This document shows positions 1 to 8,178 of a stretch of 64,000 nucleotides of DNA, in pieces. Source of the stretch: Sphaerisporangium corydalis (lineage in GTDB: Bacteria > Actinomycetota > Actinomycetes > Streptosporangiales > Streptosporangiaceae); NCBI RefSeq assembly GCF_025506355.1, contig NZ_JANZYP010000018.1, forward strand, positions 62,001 to 126,000, written 5' to 3'. The position numbers and the translations under genes are program-made. Every line of letters starts with the position of its first letter. Positions within the stretch are counted from its first letter, which is position 1. Under the pieces are notes generated by a model that had not been told where the DNA came from, did not search any database, and worked only from the letters and a program-made list of their open reading frames with translations.

Positions 1-591
1 GGCATGATCTTCGATATCTCCCACCTGGGCGCCTCCGGCGTCGCCCACGTGCTGGAGATCGCCACCCGGCCGGTGATCGCGACGCACTCCTCGGCGCGGG
101 CCCTGCGCGACCACCACCGCAACCTCACCGACGGCCAGCTCCGCGCCGTCAGCGCCGGCGGCGGGGTCGTGTGCGTCAACTTCCTGGCGGCGTTCCTGTC
201 GGAGAAGCCCGAGGGGTACACGGTGGAACGGCTGGCCGACCACATCCTGCACATCGCGGACATCGCGGGCGTCGACCACGTCGGCCTCGGCCCCGACTTC
301 ATCAAGGAGGTCATGACCGACGTCACGCCCCCGTGCTGCGAGGACGTCAACACCCGCGGGCTCGACGCGCGCGCGTCCGTCCCCGGCCTGGACGGGCCGC
401 GCGGGATGCCCCTGGTCACCGAGCAGCTCCTCAAACGCGGCCTGGACGAGGGCGACATCCGCAAGATCCTCGGCGGCAACGTGACGCGGCTGTTCCGCGA
501 CGAGCTCGGCCGTCCGGGGCCGGTGCCCGCCGAGCCGCCGGCCTTCGCGTGGGAGGCTCCCGGGCGGGTCTCGCCGGAGCACGCCGGATGA
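1..591 (+). CDS. Membrane dipeptidase (peptidase M19), 3' part only
   Basis: The reading frame is open from base 1, so the start and the N-terminal half lie outside the window; 196 codons remain. The remaining sequence looks like the C-terminal half of a renal-dipeptidase-type TIM barrel: an IFDISH strand near the beginning, the PVIATHSSAR segment whose His is a zinc/substrate residue in this family, DHVGLGPDF, and a C-terminal GGNVTRLF motif. M19 enzymes are zinc dipeptidases, and several accept a D-residue at the C-terminal position. The stop overlaps the next start by 4 nt (ATGA), so it is the first visible gene of an operon with the M20, GNAT and racemase-like genes. The family is clear; the substrate (D-containing dipeptides) is inferred from the neighbours. 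Confidence 0.85.
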   Translation, partial: GMIFDISHLGASGVAHVLEIATRPVIATHSSARALRDHHRNLTDGQLRAVSAGGGVVCVNFLAAFLSEKPEGYTVERLADHILHIADIAGVDHVGLGPDFIKEVMTDVTPPCCEDVNTRGLDARASVPGLDGPRGMPLVTEQLLKRGLDEGDIRKILGGNVTRLFRDELGRPGPVPAEPPAFAWEAPGRVSPEHAG

Positions 592-1694
592 CGCCGGGCG
601 ATCTTCCCGCGATGCTGGACGACCTGGAGGAGCTCGTCCTGTGCGAGTCGTTCTCCGCCGACCTGGACGCGGTCGCCGCGAGCGCGGAGGTGGTCGCGGC
701 CCTGGGCGCCCGGCACCTCGGCGCCCGGCCCGAGACGATCGTCGTGGACGGGGTCGCCCACCTGCGCTGGAGCTTCGGCGCGCCGCGCGTGCTCCTGCTC
801 GGCCACCACGACACGGTGTGGCCGATCGGGTCGCTGCGCGAGCGCCCGTGGTCGGTGACCGATGGCGTCGCGCGCGGCCCCGGGGTGTTCGACATGAAGG
901 CCGGGCTGGTGCAGATGTTCCACGCCCTGGGCTCGCTCGCGTCGCTGGACGGGGTGTGTGTGCTGGTCAACGGGGACGAGGAGCTGGGCTCCGGCACCTC
1001 GCGCGCGCTCATCGAGCAGAACGCGCGGGCGTGCTCGGCGTCGCTGGTGCTGGAGGCGAGCGGAAACGGCGGCGCGCTGAAGACCGCGCGCAAGGGCACC
1101 TCGAACTACCGGGTCACCGCGCACGGCGTGGCCGCGCACGCGGGCCTGGAGCCCGAGAAGGGGGCGAACGCCGGGGTCGAGCTGGCCCACCAGATCCTGG
1201 CCATCGCCGCCATGACCGACCCCACGGGCCGGGCGACGACGGTGACGCCCACGCTGATCAGCGGCGGGAGCAGCGGGAACACCGTCCCGGCGCTCGCGGC
1301 GGTCACCGTCGACGTGCGGGTGACCGACCAGGCGGCGCAGGACACGGTGGACGCCGGGATGCGCGCCCTCACGCCCAGGCTGGCGGGCACGCGCCTTGAG
1401 GTGACGGGCGGGCCGAACCGGCCGCCGATGGCCGCCTCCTCGTCGGCCGCGCTGTTCTCGCTGGCCGGGCGGGTGGCGGAGGAGCTGGGGCTGGGTCCGC
1501 TGAGCGGGGTGGCCGTGGGCGGCGCCTCGGACGGCAACTTCTCGGCGGGCGCCGGTTGCCCCACCCTGGACGGTCTCGGCGCGGTGGGCGGCGGGGCGCA
1601 CGCGGCGGACGAGCACCTGATCGTGGACGAGATGCCCCGCCGTGCGGCCCTGCTGGCCGGCCTGGTGGAGGCGCTCCTGAAAGGCCGCACGTGA
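588..1694 (+). CDS. M20 family metallo-amidohydrolase, probable N-succinyl-L-amino acid desuccinylase
   Basis: 368 residues from the ATG that overlaps the dipeptidase stop; the frame is open further upstream but is only a shadow there. It has the di-zinc residues of M20 carboxypeptidase G2-type enzymes: GHHDTVWP (His about 74), FDMK (Asp about 102), NGDEELGS (catalytic Glu about 131 and a ligand Glu), LVLEAS (Glu about 156) and a C-terminal GGGAH. The dimerisation domain lies in the middle (GTSNYRVTAHGVAAHAG). M20 enzymes cut peptide or N-acyl bonds. Next to a GNAT acyltransferase and an N-acylamino-acid-racemase-like enzyme, the best reading is removal of the N-acyl (succinyl) group from L-amino acids, the pulling step of D-to-L conversion. 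A simple peptidase is the alternative. It overlaps the next gene by 4 nt (GTGA). Confidence 0.8.
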   Translation: MTPGDLPAMLDDLEELVLCESFSADLDAVAASAEVVAALGARHLGARPETIVVDGVAHLRWSFGAPRVLLLGHHDTVWPIGSLRERPWSVTDGVARGPGVFDMKAGLVQMFHALGSLASLDGVCVLVNGDEELGSGTSRALIEQNARACSASLVLEASGNGGALKTARKGTSNYRVTAHGVAAHAGLEPEKGANAGVELAHQILAIAAMTDPTGRATTVTPTLISGGSSGNTVPALAAVTVDVRVTDQAAQDTVDAGMRALTPRLAGTRLEVTGGPNRPPMAASSSAALFSLAGRVAEELGLGPLSGVAVGGASDGNFSAGAGCPTLDGLGAVGGGAHAADEHLIVDEMPRRAALLAGLVEALLKGRT

Positions 1695-2629
1695 CCACGC
1701 CGCTCCCCGGCGACGCGGCCGAACCGGCCGAAGCCGGGCCGGTCGAAATGGCCGGGCCGGTCGAAATGGCCGGGCCGGTCGAGGTGGACGGGCCAGTCGA
1801 GGTGGACGGGCCGACCGAAGCGGACGAAACAGCCGAAGCCGCCGCGCGGCGCGCGGGGGTGGAGGTCCGGGCGCTCGGCGGGATCGCCGAGTTCGAGCGG
1901 GCCGCCGCCCTGTTCGACGCCATCTGGAAGGCCGACCCCGGGAACGAGCCCGCCTCCGTCGAGCTCATGATCGCCCTGTCGCACACGGGCAACTACGTGT
2001 GCGGCGCCTTCCAGGGCACCCGGCTGGTCGCCGCGAGCGTCGCCTTCCTCGCGGCCCCGCCCGGCGTGGCGCTGCACTCCCACGTGACCGGCACCCTGGT
2101 CACGGGGCGCGGCGTCGGCTCCGCCGTGAAGCTGCACCAGCGCGCCTGGGCGATGGCGCGCGGCCTGCGGAGGATCACCTGGACCTACGACCCGCTGATG
2201 CGCCGCAACGCCTACCTGAACCTCGCCAAGCTCGGCGCCCGCCCCGAGGAGTACCTGCCGTCGTTCTACGGGCGCATGCGGGACGTGATCAACGCCCGTG
2301 ACGAGTCCGACCGGCTGCTCGCGGTGTGGCACCTGGACGATCCGCGCGTCGTCGCGGCCTGCGCGGGCGCGGCGGTCCCGTACGAGGTCCCCGCAGGGGC
2401 CATGGTGGCGCTGGCCTGCGAGGACGACCGCCCGGTCGAGAAGCGGGCGGACGGCCGGGTGCTGCTGGTCGGGACGCCCAGGGACATCGAGGCGCTCCGC
2501 AGGGACGACCCGCCTGCCGCCATGGAGTGGCGGCACGCCGTGCGGCGCGTGCTCGGCGGGCTCATCGGCGCCGGTGCCCGGGTGACCGGGTTCACGGCGG
2601 ACGGCCACTACATCGTGGAGCGAACATGA
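1691..2629 (+). CDS. GNAT family N-acyltransferase (possible amino-acid N-succinyltransferase)
   Basis: 312 residues from a GTG overlapping the M20 stop. Residues 16-45 are made of five tandem 6-residue units (GPVEMA, GPVEVD and variants) and look disordered. The enzymatic part, from about residue 55, resembles the COG3375 branch of GNAT proteins: a FERAAALFDAIW start, HVTGTLVTGRGVGSAVKLHQRAWA, which corresponds to the acyl-CoA pyrophosphate loop, and an ITWTYDPLMRRNAYLNLAKLGA segment characteristic of that branch. In other bacteria these proteins are often encoded beside N-succinylamino acid racemases and supply the N-succinyl-D-amino acid from succinyl-CoA. The stop overlaps the racemase-like start by 4 nt. 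Acyl donor and acceptor are inferred from context. Confidence 0.78.
   Translation: MTTPLPGDAAEPAEAGPVEMAGPVEMAGPVEVDGPVEVDGPTEADETAEAAARRAGVEVRALGGIAEFERAAALFDAIWKADPGNEPASVELMIALSHTGNYVCGAFQGTRLVAASVAFLAAPPGVALHSHVTGTLVTGRGVGSAVKLHQRAWAMARGLRRITWTYDPLMRRNAYLNLAKLGARPEEYLPSFYGRMRDVINARDESDRLLAVWHLDDPRVVAACAGAAVPYEVPAGAMVALACEDDRPVEKRADGRVLLVGTPRDIEALRRDDPPAAMEWRHAVRRVLGGLIGAGARVTGFTADGHYIVERT
1736..1825. repeat. Five in-frame 18-bp tandem repeats inside the GNAT gene
   Basis: Five consecutive 18-nt units (1736-1753, 1754-1771, 1772-1789, 1790-1807, 1808-1825) each begin GGGCC and encode Gly-Pro-x-Glu-x-x. The first two are identical and later ones diverge. They lengthen the acidic N-terminal tail of the acyltransferase and are probably a slippage-prone linker. 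Confidence 0.9.
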
Positions 2630-3744
2630 AGATCACCGGCGTGGAGCTGCGCAAGGTCGCGATGCCGCTGGTGGCACCGTTCCGCACCTCGTTCGGCACC
2701 GAGACCGACCGGGAGGCGCTGCTGGTCAGGGTGGTCACGCCCGACGCCGAGGGGTGGGGCGAGTGCGTGGCGATGTCCGGCCCGCTCTACTCCTCCGAGT
2801 ACGCGGAGGGCGCCGCCGACGTCATGCGGCGCTTCCTGATCCCCGCGCTGACCGCCGTGCCCGACCTCGACGCGTACGCGGTGGGCCGGGCCCTGGAGCC
2901 GTTCAGGGGCCACCGGATGGCCAAGGCCGCGCTGGAGGCCGCGGTGCTCGACGCCGGGCTGCGCGCGGCGGGCACGTCGTTCGCGGGGTTCCTCGGCGCC
3001 GGGCGCGACCGGGTGCCGTGCGGGGTGTCGGTCGGCATCATGGAGTCGATCCCCCTGCTGCTCGACGCGGTGGCCGGGTACGTGGACGAGGGCTACGTCC
3101 GCGTGAAGATCAAGATCGAGCCGGGGTGGGACGTGGCGCCGGTGCGGGCGGTGCGCGAGGCCTTCGGCGACGACCTGCTGCTCCAGGTGGACGCCAACGC
3201 CGCGTACACCCTGCTGGACGCCCCGCGCCTGGCCGAGCTGGACGCGTTCGGCCTGCTGCTGATCGAGCAGCCGCTCGCCGAGGACGACCTGGTCCAGCAC
3301 GCGGCCCTGGCCAGGCGGCTGCGGACGCCCGTGTGCCTGGACGAGTCGATCGAGTCGGCGCGGGACGCCGCCGCCGCGATCTCCCTCGGGTCCTGTTCGA
3401 TCATCAACATCAAGCCGGGCCGGGTGGGCGGGCTCATCGAGGCCCGGCGCATCCACGACCTGTGCCAGGCGCACGGGATCGCGGTGTGGTGCGGCGGGAT
3501 GCTGGAGACCGGGCTCGGCCGGGCCGCGAACCTGGCGCTGGCGGCGTTGCCCGGCTTCACGCTGCCGGGCGACACGTCCGCTTCGAGCCGCTACTACGCG
3601 ACCGACGTCACCGAGCCGTTCGTCATGGAGGACGGCCACCTCGCCGTCCCGTCCGGGCCGGGGCTCGGCGTGGTCCCCCTGCCGGACGCTCTCGGCAAGT
3701 TCACGACGTCCACCGAATGGATCCCCACCCGGCGGACGGCCTGA
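2626..3744 (+). CDS. Enolase-superfamily N-acylamino acid racemase / o-succinylbenzoate synthase-like protein
   Basis: 372 residues, the normal length for the NSAR/OSBS group of the muconate-lactonising subgroup. The full active site is visible: KxK (Lys161 and Lys163), metal ligands Asp189 (VDAN), Glu214 (IEQP) and Asp239 (LDES), and Lys263 (NIKPG) on the opposite face. Lys163, Asp189, Glu214, Asp239 and Lys263 have the same numbers as in the Amycolatopsis N-acylamino acid racemase, as far as I recall. Two lysines on opposite sides of the substrate carry out 1,1-proton transfer, racemising N-succinyl or N-acyl amino acids. Some family members make menaquinone precursors, but no other men gene is nearby and the neighbours are an acyltransferase and an amidohydrolase, which favours racemase. 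It is the last gene of the operon and convergent with the ligase gene 12 nt away. Confidence 0.85.
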   Translation: MKITGVELRKVAMPLVAPFRTSFGTETDREALLVRVVTPDAEGWGECVAMSGPLYSSEYAEGAADVMRRFLIPALTAVPDLDAYAVGRALEPFRGHRMAKAALEAAVLDAGLRAAGTSFAGFLGAGRDRVPCGVSVGIMESIPLLLDAVAGYVDEGYVRVKIKIEPGWDVAPVRAVREAFGDDLLLQVDANAAYTLLDAPRLAELDAFGLLLIEQPLAEDDLVQHAALARRLRTPVCLDESIESARDAAAAISLGSCSIINIKPGRVGGLIEARRIHDLCQAHGIAVWCGGMLETGLGRAANLALAALPGFTLPGDTSASSRYYATDVTEPFVMEDGHLAVPSGPGLGVVPLPDALGKFTTSTEWIPTRRTA

Positions 3745-3756
3745 ACCGGAGGATCG

Positions 3757-5307
3757 TCACGCCAGGGGAATGCCGGCCTCGCGCAGGTACGTCTCGCGGA
3801 CCCGGGAGCGGGACAGCTTGCCGGTCGGGGTACGGGGAAGCTCGTCGCGGTACTCGATCACGCGCGGGTGCTTGAAGCGGGCGATGCGCGGCTCGCAGTG
3901 CGCCAGCAGCTCGGCGGTCAGTTCCGGTCCGGCGTGGGCGCCCGGCACCGGCTGGACCAGGGCGACGACCTTGTGCCCCCACTCCTCGTCGGGGACGCCG
4001 ATCACCGCGACGTCGTCCACCGAGGGGTGCTCCAGCAGGGCGGCCTCGATCTCGGCGGGGTAGATGTTCACCCCACCCGAGATGATCAGGTCGGTGCGGC
4101 GGTCGCACAGGAACAGGTAGCCGTCCTCGTCGAGGTAGCCGATGTCGCCCGGGGCGTACCACTCGCCCCGCTTGCTGGCGGCGGTCTTGTCAGGGTCCTT
4201 GCGGTACTGGAAGGCGCCCAGGGCCGACTTCACGTACACCATGCCGGGCTCCCCCGCGGGCAGTTCGGCGTCCCCGTCGCCGAGGATCCGCACCTCGAAC
4301 GTGGGCGCGGGACGGCCGACGGTGCCGGGGCGGGCGAGCCAGTCGTGCGGCTTGACGTAGAAGGCGATCGTCGACTCGGTCGAGCCGTAGTACTCGTAGA
4401 GCACCGGCCCCCACCACTCCATGATCCCCTTCTTCACCGCGACGGGGCAGGCCGCGCCGGTGTGGATCACCTGCCGGAGCGAGGACACGTCGTACTTGTC
4501 CTTGACGTCGGCGGGGAGCTGGAGCATCCGGTGGAACATCGTGGGCACCATCATCGCGTTGGTGACCTGGTACGTCTGGATCAGTTCGAGGATGTTCACC
4601 GGGTCGAACCTCGGCGTGATGACCACGGTGTGCCCGAGGTTGAGCGCCAGCGAGACGTGCGCGCACGGCGAGGAGTGGTACATCGGCGAGGTGACCAGGT
4701 GGACCTCGTCCCCGGCCACCAGGTCGCACACCACTCCGACGAAGTAGGCGGTGAGCGGGAAGGTGTCCTCAGGCGCGGTGTCGGGCAGCGACCGCTGCAC
4801 GCCCTTGGGGAAGCCGGTGGTGCCCGAGGTGTACCACATGACCGATCCGCTGGAGCGGTCCGCCGGGGCGGCCGCCGACCGGCCCTCGGCCAGGCCGGCG
4901 GTCCCGGCGAAGACGGCCGTATCCGGGATCCCGGCCGTGGCGCAGGCCTCCCGCACCGTCCCCGCGAGCACGCCGTCGATCTCCCCGTACACGACGATCG
5001 CGGCGTCGCAGTCGCCGAAGATGTACGCGATCTCGGCGGAGGTGAGGTGCCAGTTGACGGGCACGTAGTACAGGCCGATCTGCCCGGCGGCCAGCAGCAT
5101 GACCACCGCGTCGATCCCGTTGGGCAGCACGCCCGCGACCACGCCCCCCTTGGTCAGCCCGCGCGCCCGTAGCCCGTCGGACACCTGGTTGACCCGGGCG
5201 AGCAGCTCGCCGTACGAGGTGACCGTCCCGTCGGTGTCGACCACCGCGCGGCGGCCGGGGTCGGCCTCGGCGATCCTGTAGAAACCGGGCAGTTCGCTGA
5301 TGTCCAT
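3757..5307 (-). CDS. AMP-forming acyl-CoA synthetase (ligase)
   Basis: 516 residues, ATG preceded by GAGGAG. The adenylation core motifs are present: the phosphate-binding loop YTSGTTGFPKGV, EYYGSTESTI for adenine/AMP contact, YAPGDIGYLDEDGYLFLCDR with the ATP-ribose Asp, and a C-terminal PRTPTGKLSR with the catalytic lysine. There is no signal peptide, so it acts in the cytoplasm, forming acyl-AMP and then acyl-CoA from a free acid. It is the last gene of a three-gene operon, 27 nt behind two acyl-CoA dehydrogenase genes, so activation followed by alpha-beta desaturation of one acid is likely. The acid (fatty, branched, cyclic or a sterol side chain) cannot be told from sequence. Confidence 0.85.
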   Translation of the reverse strand: MDISELPGFYRIAEADPGRRAVVDTDGTVTSYGELLARVNQVSDGLRARGLTKGGVVAGVLPNGIDAVVMLLAAGQIGLYYVPVNWHLTSAEIAYIFGDCDAAIVVYGEIDGVLAGTVREACATAGIPDTAVFAGTAGLAEGRSAAAPADRSSGSVMWYTSGTTGFPKGVQRSLPDTAPEDTFPLTAYFVGVVCDLVAGDEVHLVTSPMYHSSPCAHVSLALNLGHTVVITPRFDPVNILELIQTYQVTNAMMVPTMFHRMLQLPADVKDKYDVSSLRQVIHTGAACPVAVKKGIMEWWGPVLYEYYGSTESTIAFYVKPHDWLARPGTVGRPAPTFEVRILGDGDAELPAGEPGMVYVKSALGAFQYRKDPDKTAASKRGEWYAPGDIGYLDEDGYLFLCDRRTDLIISGGVNIYPAEIEAALLEHPSVDDVAVIGVPDEEWGHKVVALVQPVPGAHAGPELTAELLAHCEPRIARFKHPRVIEYRDELPRTPTGKLSRSRVRETYLREAGIPLA

Positions 5308-5334
5308 CGGGCACTCCTCGATCGCGGGGACGGA

Positions 5335-6414
5335 TCAGATCACGAGGTCGGCGAGGCGGGTGCGGTGTGTCCTGGGCGGGCCGAGGAGGACTTCGTCGCT
5401 CTTGGCGCGTTTGTAGTACAGGTGGGCGTCGTGTTCCCAGGTGAACCCGATGCCGCCGTGCAGCAGCAGGTGGTCGCGCGCCACCTCGAAGCAGGCGCGC
5501 CCCACGTACGCCTGGGCGAGCGCGGCGGCCTCCGGCAGCTCGCCGGGCGACTCGTCGGCGGCCCACGCGGCGTACCGGACGATCGCGTCGGCCTGCTCCA
5601 GTTTGCAGTGCATGTCGGCGAGCTTGTGCTTGACGGCCTGGTAGGAGCCGATCGGCCGGCCGAACGCCATGCGGAGCCCGCTGTAGGCCACGATCGCGTC
5701 GAGCGAGGCGCGCAGCACGCCGAGCTGCTCGGCCGCGAGCGCCACCGCGACCAGGTCGAAGGCGCGCGCGAGCCCGGAGGCGGCGGCCTCCCCCTCGGCG
5801 ACGAGCCGGGCGGGGGTGGCCGCGAAGGTGAGGCGGGCTTGGCGGCGGGTGAGGTCGAGGGTGGTCAGGGGGATGCGCCCGAGCCCCTCGGCGCCCGCCT
5901 CCACGGCGTACACGTCGCCTCCGCCGGTGACCACCAGGATCAGGCCGGCGTCGGCGCCGTTGAGCACGGCGGGGATCTCGCCCTCGAGGGTGCCGTCGGC
6001 GGTCACCGTGACGCGGCCCCGGTTGCCGGGCAGCGGGCCGACGGTGGCGGCGGTGGTCCCGGCGGCGATGCCGGGGAGCAGCTCCTTGACGGCCATGCCG
6101 CCGGCGCCGGCCAGCTCGGAAAGGACGATGGTGGCGAAGACGGTGGCGAGCAGCGGCCCGGGCAGGAGCGCGGCGCCGGTCTCCTCCAGGGCCACCGCCA
6201 GGTCGGCGTGGCCGCCGCCCGCGCCGCCGTGCTCCTCGGGGACGACGAGCCCGGCCAGCCCCAGCTCGCCGTTCAGCCGCCGGTAGACCGCGTGGTCGTG
6301 GCCGTCGGGACCCTCCATGTCCTGGCGGACCTTCGCCGGCGGCGACACCGTGGCGAGGAAGGAGCGGACGGCGGCGCGCAGCTCGTGCTGCTCGGAGGAC
6401 AGGACGAGCCTCAC
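5335..6414 (-). CDS. Acyl-CoA dehydrogenase, second subunit
   Basis: 359 residues from a GTG (6414) that overlaps the stop of the upstream dehydrogenase by 4 nt; the open frame continues upstream but is a shadow of that gene. The N-terminal helical domain starts SSEQHELRAAVRSFL, and the C-terminal domain has FGRPIGSYQAVKHKLADM and HGGIGFTWEHDAHLYYKRAK. It is shorter and more divergent than typical homotetrameric enzymes in the middle beta domain, which is rich in Gly/Ala. Adjacent, translationally coupled dehydrogenase pairs in actinobacteria (for example the cholesterol side-chain FadE pairs of Mycobacterium) form alpha2-beta2 heterotetramers with one FAD per pair. The same arrangement is likely here. 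The Glu in FTWEHD is a candidate catalytic base. Confidence 0.82.
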   Translation of the reverse strand: MRLVLSSEQHELRAAVRSFLATVSPPAKVRQDMEGPDGHDHAVYRRLNGELGLAGLVVPEEHGGAGGGHADLAVALEETGAALLPGPLLATVFATIVLSELAGAGGMAVKELLPGIAAGTTAATVGPLPGNRGRVTVTADGTLEGEIPAVLNGADAGLILVVTGGGDVYAVEAGAEGLGRIPLTTLDLTRRQARLTFAATPARLVAEGEAAASGLARAFDLVAVALAAEQLGVLRASLDAIVAYSGLRMAFGRPIGSYQAVKHKLADMHCKLEQADAIVRYAAWAADESPGELPEAAALAQAYVGRACFEVARDHLLLHGGIGFTWEHDAHLYYKRAKSDEVLLGPPRTHRTRLADLVI

Positions 6415-7595
6415 GACTGGGTCCCCACTTTCAGGTCCTTGAAGGGCACCTTCTTGTCCACCCTCGGTTCCGGGGGCAGGTTGAGCACCCGGTCGCCGAC
6501 GATGTTGCGCATGATCTCGTTGGTGCCGCCGCCGAGCGACATGGCCGGGGCGAGCGCGATGGCGCCGGCCAGCCCGCCGCCGTCCTCGTAGGCGACGGCC
6601 TCGGGCCCGGCGAGCGAGACGGCGAGGTCGGCGCCGAAGTTGATCAGCTCGGCGAGCAGCAGCTTGGCGGCGCTGCCGCGCGCGCCGGGGAAGATCCCGG
6701 CCTTGGTCTCCTGGGAGAGCTTGGCGTTGAACAGCGCGAGCGCGCGGGTCCTGACGTGCAGCTCGACGAGCTCGTCGCGGACCAGGGGGTCCGTGGTGTC
6801 GACGATCTTGCGCAGGGACTCGAACGAGGCGGGGTTGTCGCGCTGGCCGCTCATGCCGACCCCGCTGGAGATCGACAGCCGCTCGTGCAGGAGGGTGGTG
6901 ACCGCGCTGGCCCAGCCGCCGTTGACCTCGCCGACGACGTTCCCCGGCCCGATGTGCACGTCGTCGAAGAAGATCTCGTTGAAGTGGGCGCGCCCGGTCA
7001 TGTCCCGCAGGGGCCGTACGGTGACGCCGGGGACGCGCATGTCGACGATGAGCATCGTCAGGCCCTTGTGCTTGGGCACGTCCACGTCGGTGCGCGTGAG
7101 CAGCAGGCCGAAGTCGGCGTGCTGGGCGACCGAGGTCCACACCTTCTGGCCGTTGACCACCCAGCCGCCGTCCTCGGTGGGGACGGCCCGGGTCTGCAGG
7201 CTGGCCACGTCGCTGCCGGCGCCCGGCTCGGAGAAGAGCTGGCACCAGACATCCTCGCCGCGCAGGAGCCTTCTGATGTGCCGGGCCTTCTGCTCGGGTG
7301 TGCCGAGGTCGACCAGGGTGGGGCCGCACATGCCGAGCCCGATGGAGAAGATGTACGTCGGGAGCGTGACCTCGGCGGCCTCGGCGGCGAAGGCGCGCTC
7401 CTCCGCCTGGGTGAGCCCCTGGCCGCCCCACTCGGCGGGCCAGGTGATGCCGGAGTAGCCGGCGTCGTGCAGCCGGGCCATGAAGTCCTTGGCCACGACG
7501 ACGCCGTCCTCGGCGGAGGCGCCCTCGGCGCGGGCTCCCGGGGCGTTGGCGGCGAGCCAGGTCCTGGCGCGCCGCTGGTACTCCTCAAGGTCCAT
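6411..7595 (-). CDS. Acyl-CoA dehydrogenase, first subunit
   Basis: 394 residues from the ATG at 7595, chosen over a GTG two codons upstream because GGAG sits 5 nt before it. It has the three-domain dehydrogenase fold: GYSGITWPAEWGGQGL, the FAD/substrate strand CQLFSEPGAGSDVASL, WTSVAQHADFGLLLTRT, and the C-terminal SLGGGTNEIMRNIVGDRVL. In medium-chain enzymes the catalytic Glu is in a YEGT motif just before this last stretch; here the corresponding residues are GGGT, so the base must come from elsewhere or from the partner subunit. It is the first gene of the dehydrogenase/dehydrogenase/ligase operon. The 180-nt region upstream is shared with the divergent small gene at 7776. Confidence 0.85.
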   Translation of the reverse strand: MDLEEYQRRARTWLAANAPGARAEGASAEDGVVVAKDFMARLHDAGYSGITWPAEWGGQGLTQAEERAFAAEAAEVTLPTYIFSIGLGMCGPTLVDLGTPEQKARHIRRLLRGEDVWCQLFSEPGAGSDVASLQTRAVPTEDGGWVVNGQKVWTSVAQHADFGLLLTRTDVDVPKHKGLTMLIVDMRVPGVTVRPLRDMTGRAHFNEIFFDDVHIGPGNVVGEVNGGWASAVTTLLHERLSISSGVGMSGQRDNPASFESLRKIVDTTDPLVRDELVELHVRTRALALFNAKLSQETKAGIFPGARGSAAKLLLAELINFGADLAVSLAGPEAVAYEDGGGLAGAIALAPAMSLGGGTNEIMRNIVGDRVLNLPPEPRVDKKVPFKDLKVGTQS

Positions 7596-7775
7596 GTTCA
7601 CTCCAGGGCCGGGTCATCAGTGAGCACTTACTCTAACGAGCGGCGAATCGAGCGTACAGATCATTCCTCTGTTCGGCCGCCGCGCGAAGACGGATCACCA
7701 CGCCATCCAAGCAGTGGTGAGCGAAATGTCCAGCCGAGGTGACGCCCGGAGCGCGAGTGGGCACCATGCGGAGGC

Positions 7776-8117
7776 GTGAGCGACACGAATCTTCTCAGCG
7801 GGCGCCGGTTCATCATGACGAGCTCGACGGCGAGCGAGGTGGGCGACGATCCCACCCGGTTCGACTACGAGGAGGCGGACGGGGTCGTGTGGGGCTCCTA
7901 CACCGGCGACACCGTCGCCCACGGCCGCTTCGTCGGCACCAGGGACGGCGACCGGATCGAGCTGTCCTACGTGCACGCGCTGAAGGCGGGCGGGCGCGCC
8001 GCCGGGCGCAGCACCAGCCGCGTCGAGCCGCTGCCGGACGGGCGGCTGCGCCTGGTCGAGGACTTCGTGTTCGACGGAGAGGACACCCCGCAGACCAGCG
8101 TCTGCGAGGAGATCTGA
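7776..8117 (+). CDS. Small conserved beta-rich protein of unknown function
   Basis: 113 residues from a GTG start. It has no signal peptide or membrane segment. The sequence alternates short polar strands (RFDYEEADGVVWGSYTGD, HGRFVGTRDGDRIELSYVHAL, RLRLVEDFVFDGEDTP) and resembles small lipocalin/FABP-like single-domain proteins sometimes annotated, without good basis, as N-acetylglutamate synthase. The two GxY/GxF-type hairpins suggest a small beta-barrel that could bind a ligand. It stands alone, divergent from the acyl-CoA dehydrogenase operon and convergent with the Lrp gene. No function is assigned. Confidence 0.6.
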   Translation: MSDTNLLSGRRFIMTSSTASEVGDDPTRFDYEEADGVVWGSYTGDTVAHGRFVGTRDGDRIELSYVHALKAGGRAAGRSTSRVEPLPDGRLRLVEDFVFDGEDTPQTSVCEEI

Positions 8118-8138
8118 GCGGCCGGGTTCGCGCCTGGA

Positions 8139-8178
8139 GCTCGCGGTTCTAGGGCTCGCGGTTCTAGGGCTCGCGGTG
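8139..8178. repeat. 15-bp tandem repeat carrying the Lrp gene stop codon
   Basis: A 15-nt unit (GCTCGCGGTTCTAGG) is present 2.7 times (8139-8153, 8154-8168, 8169-8178). The stop codon of the minus-strand Lrp gene (8164-8166) lies in the second unit, and the next unit repeats the same TAG in the same frame because 15 is a multiple of three. Confidence 0.9.

Noticed and set aside
2626-3744. Menaquinone o-succinylbenzoate synthase (MenC)
   Set aside because: The fold cannot separate the two activities, but no other men gene is near and the gene is chained to an acyltransferase and an amidohydrolase, so racemase is preferred.
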